A DNA stretch of 64,000 nucleotides from Aliirhizobium wenxiniae (GTDB lineage: Bacteria; Pseudomonadota; Alphaproteobacteria; Rhizobiales; Rhizobiaceae): positions 806,001 to 870,000 of the forward strand of contig NZ_JACHEG010000001.1 in the NCBI RefSeq assembly GCF_014201355.1, read 5' to 3'. Shown in pieces: positions 58,098 to 64,000 of this stretch. Position 1 is the stretch's first letter. Every line of letters starts with the position of its first letter. A program made the translations under genes and the position numbers. The notes beneath the pieces were generated by a model. That model did not search any database. It was not told where the DNA came from and saw nothing but the letters and a program-made list of their open reading frames with translations.

Positions 58098-58137
58098 GGA
58101 AAGAGTGTATGAGCCAACAGGCTCATGCACTCTTTCC
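58098..58137. other. 18-bp hairpin between two genes
   Basis: Arms 58098-58115 and 58120-58137 pair along 18 positions with one G-U, loop AACA. It starts 70 bases after the hydroquinone-reductase stop. No U-run on either strand. It could stabilise the upstream mRNA or be a terminator of unusual form. Confidence 0.6.
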
Positions 58138-58261
58138 GACGTCCGTCGATACGGGTCGGGCAGTAAAACTGGATTGAATTTCACTAATTTAGAGATTCAT
58201 TGACAACGCAAACGGCCGGTTCATAGTCCCCGATCGCAATTATGCACCTGGGGAGGCCCCA

Positions 58262-58711
58262 ATGACCAATCGCACCATCATTCTTGCATCTTTTGCCCTG
58301 CTCGCCTCTGCAGCTTTCGTGACCCCGGCGTCCGCACTCACAATGAAGGAATGCAGCGCCAAGTATCAGGCCGCCAAGGCTGACGGTTCCGCCAAGGACG
58401 TCAAATGGAACGACTACCGCGCCAAGTTCTGCGGCGCAGACGCTGCCGCCGAAGACGCCGCCGACGACAAGGAAGTTGCGGCGACGACAGAGAAGGAGCC
58501 TGCAAAGGCAACCACCAAGGCTCCGAAGAGCGTCGTTTTCCCGAATGCTATCGACAAGAAATATTCGAGCGAGACGCCTGCCAAGGCCCGGCTCAAGACC
58601 TGCGTCGACACCTATCACAAGAACAAGGACGACGGCACGCTCGGTGAGCTCAAGTGGATCCAGAAAGGTGGCGGTTATTGGAGCCTGTGCAATACGGCTC
58701 TTAAAAGCTGA
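58262..58711 (+). CDS. Secreted protein with two Cys-containing repeats, unknown function
   Basis: A 149-residue protein. The signal peptide ends near PASA (residue 25). Two related blocks follow: MKECSAKYQAAKADGSAKDVKW...FC (about 28-57) and LKTCVDTYHKNKDDGTLGELKW...LC (about 110-143), each with two cysteines. An Ala/Glu/Lys-rich linker joins them. It resembles small periplasmic rhizobial proteins of unknown role. Confidence 0.8.
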   Translation: MTNRTIILASFALLASAAFVTPASALTMKECSAKYQAAKADGSAKDVKWNDYRAKFCGADAAAEDAADDKEVAATTEKEPAKATTKAPKSVVFPNAIDKKYSSETPAKARLKTCVDTYHKNKDDGTLGELKWIQKGGGYWSLCNTALKS

Positions 58712-58786
58712 CGCCGATCGCAAGCCCACAACATCATCACCCGCCGTCTCGGACAACTGCTCCGAGGCGGCGGATAATCAGACCCG

Positions 58787-59278
58787 TCACCAGAAATCCC
58801 CGCGCTCGGCGTCTCCGCTCAACTCCCGCAGCCGCCTGAGCGTCGCATCCGTCACGTCTTTCGGCAGCGCATCCAGCGCAAAGAACCCGCTCTCGGCAAT
58901 TTCGCGATCAGGCATTCGCGGAGCCGTCTGCTCGACGGTGACGCGATAGAACAGCACATGATCGCGCTTGCTGGCCTTCCGGTTGTAATAGACATGCAGA
59001 AGCTCGGGCTTGGCAGTCATGACCAGATTGCCTTCTTCGTGCAATTCCTTGGTCAGCGCATCCAGCGCCGTTTCGCCATGTTCCATGCCCCCGCCCGGCA
59101 TATACCAGCCCGGAACATAGGTGTGGCGAACCAGAAAAACCTCGCCCCGAACGTTGAAGCAGGCTGCGCGAACACCCATCGTCATCCCGCGGGAAACAAG
59201 GAAAAATCGATGCAGCAGCCAGACCACGATACGCGTCCGCCACGTCCCTATTTCAGCTATGCCGGTAGCGCCCATCAA
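58787..59278 (-). CDS. NUDIX-domain protein with an altered box
   Basis: A 163-residue protein. A hydrophobic N-terminal segment precedes a NUDIX domain with GGGMEHGETALDALTKELHEEGNL. The standard REUxEExGU pattern reads KELHEEGNL, with Lys for Arg and Asn for the final Gly. The catalytic glutamates remain, so activity is possible. Start ATG 59278 is uncertain. Confidence 0.82.
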   Translation of the reverse strand: MMGATGIAEIGTWRTRIVVWLLHRFFLVSRGMTMGVRAACFNVRGEVFLVRHTYVPGWYMPGGGMEHGETALDALTKELHEEGNLVMTAKPELLHVYYNRKASKRDHVLFYRVTVEQTAPRMPDREIAESGFFALDALPKDVTDATLRRLRELSGDAERGDFW

Positions 59279-59340
59279 CTCTCCGCTCCGCTCGCGTAAA
59301 TTTCATAACGAATTTCCGTTTCGTGCGTTATGTCTGGGCC

Positions 59341-60300
59341 ATGTTCAAATTCGCCCATATTTCCGACATTCATCTGGGACCGCTTCCGAAACTGTCGATT
59401 CGGGAACTCATGTCCAAGCGTATCACCGGCTTCATCAATTGGCACCGCAACCGGCGCAAGCATCTGTTCGTCAATACACTCGATCTTTTGCTCAGCGATC
59501 TCAAGGCCCGCCATCCCGATCAGCTCATCATCACCGGCGATCTGGTCAATCTGGCGACCAAGATCGAGACCCGGCTGGCGAGAGAATGGCTGGATACGAT
59601 CGGAGATCCCGAAGATACCACCGTCGTTCCGGGAAACCACGACGCCTATGTGCCGGGCGCCCACGACAAGTCGGTCGCAGCCTGGTATCCGTTCATCAGA
59701 AGTGACGACGATCCCGGCGAGTGGCCGAAAAACGACCATATATTCCCGACCTATCGCCAACGGGGACCGCTCGCGATCATTGGCTGTTCGACATCTAACG
59801 CCACGCCTCCGTTCTCCGCGTCTGGCTTTTTCAGCCCCAGACAGGCCCGCGAGACAGTCAATCTTTTGAAAAAGGCCGGCGAGGAAGGCCTGTTCCGCGT
59901 CGTCCTGATCCATCACCCGCCAATTCAGGGAGCGGCCTCCTCGCACAAACGCATGATCGGCATCCGGCGCTTTGCCGCGGCCATTTCGACCGGCGGGGCC
60001 GAACTCATCCTGCATGGGCATACCCATCTCAATACCGTCTACTGGCTGAAGACTCATGACCGGCCGGTACCGGTTGTCGGCATCGCGTCCGCCTCGCAAG
60101 GTCCCGGCGGACACAAGCCCCGCGCCGCCTACAACCTCTTCAACCTGTCCGGCAAGCCGGGAGCATGGAACCTCAGTTGCGAGCGTTACGGGCTGACCGA
60201 AAGCGGCGACAGCATCCATCTCGACGAGACGAAGCTCTTCTATGGAGAGGCCCCATTACAGTTCTCGGTGGAGGAAGCAGCAAGAGTTCTGCAAGGTTAA
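59341..60300 (+). CDS. Calcineurin-like metallophosphoesterase
   Basis: A 319-residue two-metal phosphoesterase. The five motifs are in order: FAHISDIHLG, ITGDLVNL, VPGNHDAY, LIHHPP and LHGHTHLN. It may act on phospholipids or cyclic nucleotides; UDP-diacylglucosamine and cAMP hydrolases share this fold. ATG 59341 is chosen over a GTG at 59323. Confidence 0.9.
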   Translation: MFKFAHISDIHLGPLPKLSIRELMSKRITGFINWHRNRRKHLFVNTLDLLLSDLKARHPDQLIITGDLVNLATKIETRLAREWLDTIGDPEDTTVVPGNHDAYVPGAHDKSVAAWYPFIRSDDDPGEWPKNDHIFPTYRQRGPLAIIGCSTSNATPPFSASGFFSPRQARETVNLLKKAGEEGLFRVVLIHHPPIQGAASSHKRMIGIRRFAAAISTGGAELILHGHTHLNTVYWLKTHDRPVPVVGIASASQGPGGHKPRAAYNLFNLSGKPGAWNLSCERYGLTESGDSIHLDETKLFYGEAPLQFSVEEAARVLQG

Positions 60301-60390
60301 GAGATGCTTGTTGCAGAATCGTCACAATCGATTCATAGTTAGTACCATCAAGCATTCATTCTACTGAGAGCAAAAGGCCATATTCCTCTG

Positions 60391-60873
60391 ATGAATCCGC
60401 CAGCAGTTTCAACCGACATCCGTCGTGACCTTGTGGCTTTGCTGCCGCGGCTGCGGCGGTTCGCCCAGACGCTGACCGGAGATGCGAATGCAGCGGACAC
60501 GCTCCTGCGCGAAGTTTCTGCCCGCGTCATTCTTAAAAGCCATCACTGGAAAGGCGAATGCCGGTTGGAAAGCTGGGTGTTCAATCAGATCCGGATCGGC
60601 TGGAGCGACGAGCTTCGTAAACGCAACCGCCAGGAACCGCTCTCAAAGCAGAATGCCGAAGCAACCGGCGTTAGCGACGGTGAAACCAAGGCGTTCCTCG
60701 GCATGCCTGAGGGTCTGGCAAGCACGCTTCTTCTCGTTGATGTCGAAGGTTTCGATTATTCTGAGGCAGCATCGATTCTCGGCGTCACGCCGGAACTCGT
60801 CTCATCCCGCCTCTGTGCCGCACGATTGGCACTTGCCTCCCAACCGCCTGGTTTGGCGGAAAAGAGAGCATGA
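60391..60873 (+). CDS. ECF-like RNA polymerase sigma factor
   Basis: A 160-residue protein with the two sigma domains. Region 2 (about 10-85) includes LLPRLRRFAQTLTGDANAADTLL and WKGECRLESWVFNQIR; region 4 (about 105-155) includes LLLVDVEGFDYSEAASILGVTPELVSSRLCAARLAL. It is shorter and more divergent in region 2 than typical ECF factors. Its stop overlaps a membrane anti-sigma gene (ATGA), so the pair is co-translated. The regulon is unknown. Confidence 0.82.
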   Translation: MNPPAVSTDIRRDLVALLPRLRRFAQTLTGDANAADTLLREVSARVILKSHHWKGECRLESWVFNQIRIGWSDELRKRNRQEPLSKQNAEATGVSDGETKAFLGMPEGLASTLLLVDVEGFDYSEAASILGVTPELVSSRLCAARLALASQPPGLAEKRA

Positions 60874-61724
60874 CTATGGCAAATAAAGAGCCATCGGCGA
60901 TTGAACGTCGTCTTTCGGCGTTTGTCGATAGCCAGGTGTCGGATACGGAGCGTCAAGATGTCGAATCCCTGCTCGTCAACGATCCGCATGCCCGCGCGCT
61001 GCACGACGATTTGAAACGCGGCAGCCAGACCGGCCGACTTCTTCTCGAAGAAATGCTCAAGGAGCCGGTGCCGCTCGATCTCGTCCGCAGCATCAAGAAC
61101 GCCCCCCTGCCCCGCAAGGCGGTACGGCTTCCGGGATCTACCCGCCGCAACAGAGCCTTTCGTCCCTCGGGCCTGCAGGCTCTGTCGGCCTGCGCCCTGA
61201 CGCTCTTGGTTGGCGGCAGCCTGGGCTACATGATCGGCGCTCGACCGGATGGCACTCGCGCGCCGCAAGCATTGGCAAGCCCGGCATTCCAGCAACGCGA
61301 CTGGCTGGACGATATCGTTTCCCATTTCCGCCTCTACAGCCGCCAGCAGAACCGGCTGGTGGAGATCGGCGCGGACAGGCCAGCCGATATTCTCGAATGG
61401 CTGACCACCGGAACCGGCGTCGGCTTCCGCATTCCGGACCTGACCGATAGCGGGCTTGCCTTCGTCGGCGCACGTCTGGTCACGGCTGAAAACACCCCAA
61501 CCGGCATACTTTTCTATCGCCGCACCACCGGCGACAATGAAGGCGACATTCTGGCCTTGACCTTCTCCAGAGCGCGGCCAGAAACGGCCAAGCCGATTGA
61601 GGACATCCGCCTCGACACCAGCCTCGTCTCCTGGAGCACCCCGCTTGCGACCTATGTGATCGTCGCTCCGTCTTCGGCCGCCGATCTCGACGAGATCGCC
61701 GCAAAGGCTGCCGGCCTCATCTGA
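60870..61724 (+). CDS. Membrane-anchored anti-sigma factor
   Basis: A 284-residue protein. A cytoplasmic N-terminal domain (about 1-100, IERRLSAFVDSQVSDTERQDVESLL) of the anti-sigma type, one transmembrane helix (about 107-127), and a periplasmic C-terminus of unknown fold. It should bind the ECF-like sigma encoded upstream and release it on an envelope signal. Confidence 0.82.
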   Translation: MTMANKEPSAIERRLSAFVDSQVSDTERQDVESLLVNDPHARALHDDLKRGSQTGRLLLEEMLKEPVPLDLVRSIKNAPLPRKAVRLPGSTRRNRAFRPSGLQALSACALTLLVGGSLGYMIGARPDGTRAPQALASPAFQQRDWLDDIVSHFRLYSRQQNRLVEIGADRPADILEWLTTGTGVGFRIPDLTDSGLAFVGARLVTAENTPTGILFYRRTTGDNEGDILALTFSRARPETAKPIEDIRLDTSLVSWSTPLATYVIVAPSSAADLDEIAAKAAGLI

Positions 61725-61742
61725 CGACCATTTAAGCTCAAC

Positions 61743-61778
61743 AAAAAAGCCGCCGCGGGAAGCCGCAGCGGCTTTTTT
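61743..61778. terminator. Bidirectional terminator between anti-sigma gene and leuA
   Basis: Stem AAAAAAGCCGC (61743-61753) and GCGGCTTTTTT (61768-61778) with an inner GCGG/CCGC hairpin; T-runs on both strands serve the two convergent genes. Confidence 0.93.
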
Positions 61779-61799
61779 GTTTACGAGACCCGAGAACGC

Positions 61800-63512
61800 T
61801 TAGCGCGCCCTCTCCTCCAACACCCGGTTTGCTGCGGAAACGATCGCATCGAGCGAAGCCGTGACGATATTCGTGTTGACGCCGGCACCGAACAGCTTGC
61901 CGCCCGGATGCTGCATCTCGACATAGGCGATAGCCGAAGCATTCGAGCCATGCTGCAGCGAGTGCTCTGAATAATCGTTCACCGACAGATCGATACCGAG
62001 ATAGATCGACAGCGCATTGATGAACCCGTCGATCGGCCCGGTTCCCTTGCCTTCGATGCGCTTCGTCTCGCCATTGTCGATAATCTCTGCCGCAACGACC
62101 CGCACGCCCTTGTGGTGAGGCTCAGACGGATAGGTGTGGTGATCGACGAACTTCAGACGCGCACCGGACTGCTCCACATAACGCTCCATGAAGCGCTCGT
62201 GGATACGCTTAGAAGACAGTTCCTTGCCTTCTTCGTCGGTGATCCGCTGAATGTCCTCGCGGAACTCCACCTGCAGGTTTCGCGGCAGGTTCAGACCATA
62301 GTCCTGCTGCAGGATATAAGCGATGCCGCCCTTGCCCGACTGCGAATTGATGCGAATGATCGCCTCGTAGGAACGGCCGACATCCTGCGGGTCGATCGGC
62401 AGGTAGGGCACTTCCCATACCGGATGGTTGGCAACCTTGATCGCCTTCATCCCCTTGTTGATCGCATCCTGGTGCGATCCGGAAAACGCGGTATAGACCA
62501 GTTCTCCGACGTAAGGATGGCGTTCAGGAATGACCATCTCGTTGGAATATTCGTAGACTTCCTTGATCCGCTCGATGTCGGAGCAATCCAGTTCGGGATC
62601 GATGCCTTGCGTGAACATGTTCAAGGCCAAGGTCACGACGTCGACATTGCCGGTGCGCTCGCCATTGCCGAACAGCGTGCCCTCGACGCGGTCCGCACCC
62701 GCCATCAGCGCCAGTTCGGTTGCTGCAATGCCTGTACCGCGGTCGTTATGCGGATGTACCGAGATGATGACGTTTTCGCGATTGTCGATATTGCGGCACA
62801 TCCATTCGATCTGGTCGGCATAGATGTTCGGCGTCGCCATTTCGACGGTCGACGGCAGGTTGAGGATCAGCTTGTTGTCGGCCGTCGGCTTCACCACCTC
62901 GATCACCGCGTTGCAGATCTCCAGCGCCACATCCAGCTCGGTGCCGGTAAAGCTTTCCGGCGAATATTCGAAACGATAACCGCCGCCGGCCTTCGCCGCC
63001 ATGTCGGTGATCATCTTGGCCGCATCGACGGCGATCTGCTTGATGCCGTGCACGTCCTTGCCGAACACCACGCGGCGCTGCAGCTCCGACGTCGAGTTAT
63101 AGAAATGGATGATCGGCTTGTGCGCGCCTTCGAGCGATTCGAAGGTGCGGGTAATCAGTTCCGGCCGGCACTGCACCAGCACCTGCAGCGACACGTCCTC
63201 CGGCACGCCGCCCTCTTCCACGCACCAGCGGGCGAAATCGAAATCGGTCTGCGATGCGGACGGGAAACCGATCTCGATTTCCTTGAACCCCATGTCCAGG
63301 AGCAGCTTGAACATCCGCGCCTTGCGGTCATGGCCCATCGGGTTGACCAGCGACTGGTTGCCGTCGCGCAGATCGACCGAACACCAGATCGGCGCCTTCT
63401 CGATCGCCTTCGACGGCCATGTGCGGTCCGGAATGTTGATGATCGGATAGGCGCGGTACTTCACACCTGCGGACTGCATACCTTTTGCCGATGCGGAAAT
63501 CTTGTTGTCCAT
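61800..63512 (-). CDS. leuA: 2-isopropylmalate synthase, long type
   Basis: The first committed enzyme of leucine synthesis, condensing acetyl-CoA and 2-oxoisovalerate. The 570-residue long form has WCSVDLRDGNQSLVNPMG near residue 43, the metal motif HPHNDRGTG, and a C-terminal leucine-sensing domain (ALSIYLGIDLSVNDYSEHSLQ). ATG 63512 is chosen with AAGGAC upstream; an in-frame extension upstream belongs to the leader. A promoter, a Leu-rich leader frame and overlapping hairpins precede it. Confidence 0.97.
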   Translation of the reverse strand: MDNKISASAKGMQSAGVKYRAYPIINIPDRTWPSKAIEKAPIWCSVDLRDGNQSLVNPMGHDRKARMFKLLLDMGFKEIEIGFPSASQTDFDFARWCVEEGGVPEDVSLQVLVQCRPELITRTFESLEGAHKPIIHFYNSTSELQRRVVFGKDVHGIKQIAVDAAKMITDMAAKAGGGYRFEYSPESFTGTELDVALEICNAVIEVVKPTADNKLILNLPSTVEMATPNIYADQIEWMCRNIDNRENVIISVHPHNDRGTGIAATELALMAGADRVEGTLFGNGERTGNVDVVTLALNMFTQGIDPELDCSDIERIKEVYEYSNEMVIPERHPYVGELVYTAFSGSHQDAINKGMKAIKVANHPVWEVPYLPIDPQDVGRSYEAIIRINSQSGKGGIAYILQQDYGLNLPRNLQVEFREDIQRITDEEGKELSSKRIHERFMERYVEQSGARLKFVDHHTYPSEPHHKGVRVVAAEIIDNGETKRIEGKGTGPIDGFINALSIYLGIDLSVNDYSEHSLQHGSNASAIAYVEMQHPGGKLFGAGVNTNIVTASLDAIVSAANRVLEERAR

Positions 63513-63621
63513 GTCTTCGTCCTTCACTCGCATCCGCAGGAGCATTTTGGCTCGATGCCGTTCACGGCCATCCGACTGCGGACTTTGGACCTCTTGTGGT
63601 CCGGTTTCATTATTTGGGATT

Positions 63622-63684
63622 GATGCGAGGAGCACTTACGCCGGCAGGCTTTTCGGCCGCCGGGCGCTCCTCAACGGACCCGGC
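63622..63684 (-). promoter_or_regulatory. Candidate leucine attenuator structures
   Basis: Three competing pairings lie between the leader frame and leuA. (B) CCCGGC/GCCGGG, 63684-63679 with 63664-63659. (A) a longer hairpin 63672-63627 with GAGGAGC/GCTCCTC at its base and a bulged GC-rich upper stem. (C) GATGCGAG 63629-63622 with CTCGCATC near the leuA ribosome site (63534-63527). A shares bases with both B and C. No terminal U-run, so control may be on translation. Confidence 0.5.
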
Positions 63685-63775
63685 AACCGAGTGTAAGGTC
63701 GAGGCTAAGAAGCGAGAGAGGCGCGAAAACCGTCGCCCCGGCAGCGGTGCTGCGGGCGGCAAAACGGTCAAACAT
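63671..63775 (-). CDS. Putative leuA leader peptide
   Basis: A 34-codon frame, ATG 63775 to TGA 63671. Residues 20-29 are LSLLSLDLTL, six of ten codons for leucine (CTC/CTT). AGGCG lies six bases before the start. An in-frame ATG at 63796 would be leaderless. The promoter 63804-63832 would start transcription about 22 bases upstream of ATG 63775. This is the arrangement of ribosome-mediated attenuators. Confidence 0.6.
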   Translation of the reverse strand: MFDRFAARSTAAGATVFAPLSLLSLDLTLGCRVR

Positions 63776-63803
63776 GATCGCGCCTGTCATGGTCATGGGG
63801 AGA

Positions 63804-63832
63804 TGTATAGCGATACATCAGCCATCCGGCAA
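63804..63832 (-). promoter_or_regulatory. Sigma-70-type promoter of the leuA leader
   Basis: Reverse strand: -35 TTGCCG (63832-63827), 17-base spacer, -10 TATACA (63809-63804). It lies immediately after the stop of the upstream transporter gene. The expected start is near 63797. Confidence 0.6.
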
Positions 63833-63864
63833 GAACGGCTTTCGCGCTTCCGGTACGCCTCCGG

Positions 63865-64000
63865 TCAGGCGGATTTCTTCATCACCTTCGAAAGGCCGAT
63901 CATCACGGCACCGGCCACCAGCCCCCAGAAAGCCCCGGAAATCCCGGCAAATGTGGCGCCCGAAGCGGTAACCAGGAAGGTGATAGCAGCAGCTTCGCGG
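63865..64000 (-). CDS. BenE-family transporter, C-terminal end
   Basis: Only the last 45 codons are in the window. They read EAAAITFLVTASGATFAG, a helix-break-helix pattern, ending in KVMKKSA. This matches the C-terminus of benzoate/H+ symporter (BenE) family proteins, which are twelve-helix inner-membrane transporters. Substrate cannot be judged from the fragment. Confidence 0.65.
   Translation of the reverse strand, partial: REAAAITFLVTASGATFAGISGAFWGLVAGAVMIGLSKVMKKSA

Noticed and set aside
62112-63623. A 503-codon forward frame opposite leuA
   Set aside because: leuA on the reverse strand is unmistakable.

Overview
This is a stretch of bacterial chromosome, moderately GC-rich and densely coding, that looks like an alphaproteobacterium of the family Rhizobiaceae (Agrobacterium/Rhizobium/Neorhizobium group). 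The protein sequences point there: a petABC cytochrome bc1 operon, RplY/CTC (L25) followed by pth and ychF, a long-type LeuA, an MCP ending in a CheR-tether pentapeptide, DUF1285 and UbiK-type small proteins, and promoter-like GGAAC-N18-TT motifs of the rhizobial general stress response. The genus is inference; no rRNA, tRNA, phage, IS element or CRISPR array was seen. Most of the window is core housekeeping DNA, with accessory material in the gaps.

Layout. 1-8100: the start of aatA (cut by the window edge), a 730-bp gap with strong hairpins, a cold-shock gene, a glyoxalase-II-like hydrolase, a MarR / response regulator / histidine kinase / GNAT operon, and a reverse-strand YbjN-proC-csaA operon. 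8500-16000: UbiK-like protein, then lgt, midA, pgeF and a metal-less M24 protein in tight succession, two lipoproteins (one with two Kazal-like domains), prs and a zinc-ribbon protein. 16000-29300: an MHYT-PAS-GGDEF-EAL protein, rplY, a second GGDEF-EAL protein with a solo binding protein, pth, clpS, ychF, two MaoC proteins, LysE, a ureohydrolase-like protein, NUDIX and apt. 29300-39900: petABC, an exonuclease/endonuclease/phosphatase-fold membrane protein, and two ABC exporters flanking a chemoreceptor. 39900-46800: trmL, a Na/Pi-cotransporter-like protein, hemF, small stress-type proteins and a coupled DUF1285-NUDIX-CCA operon. 47000-54900: a MoxR-DUF58-DUF4159-membrane-protein operon followed by two related GNATs. 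54900-64000: MFS transporter, GNAT, glutathionyl-hydroquinone reductase, secreted protein, NUDIX, phosphoesterase, ECF-like sigma/anti-sigma pair, leuA with a leader region, and the end of a BenE-type transporter.

The parts most worth a second look are regulatory and too short for routine gene calling. Upstream of leuA there is a good promoter, a 34-codon reading frame with six Leu codons in ten, and overlapping hairpins, which together look like a leucine attenuator. Upstream of one ABC exporter there is a 17-codon reading frame with a strong ribosome binding site, then a small U-tailed hairpin overlapped by a competing hairpin. A perfect FNR/FixK box sits at about -41 from a plausible petA promoter, and three GGAAC-N18-TT promoter candidates suggest general-stress control of rplY, a DUF1059 gene and a small membrane protein. 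Several proteins carry altered key residues (M24 protein, ClpS, ureohydrolase).
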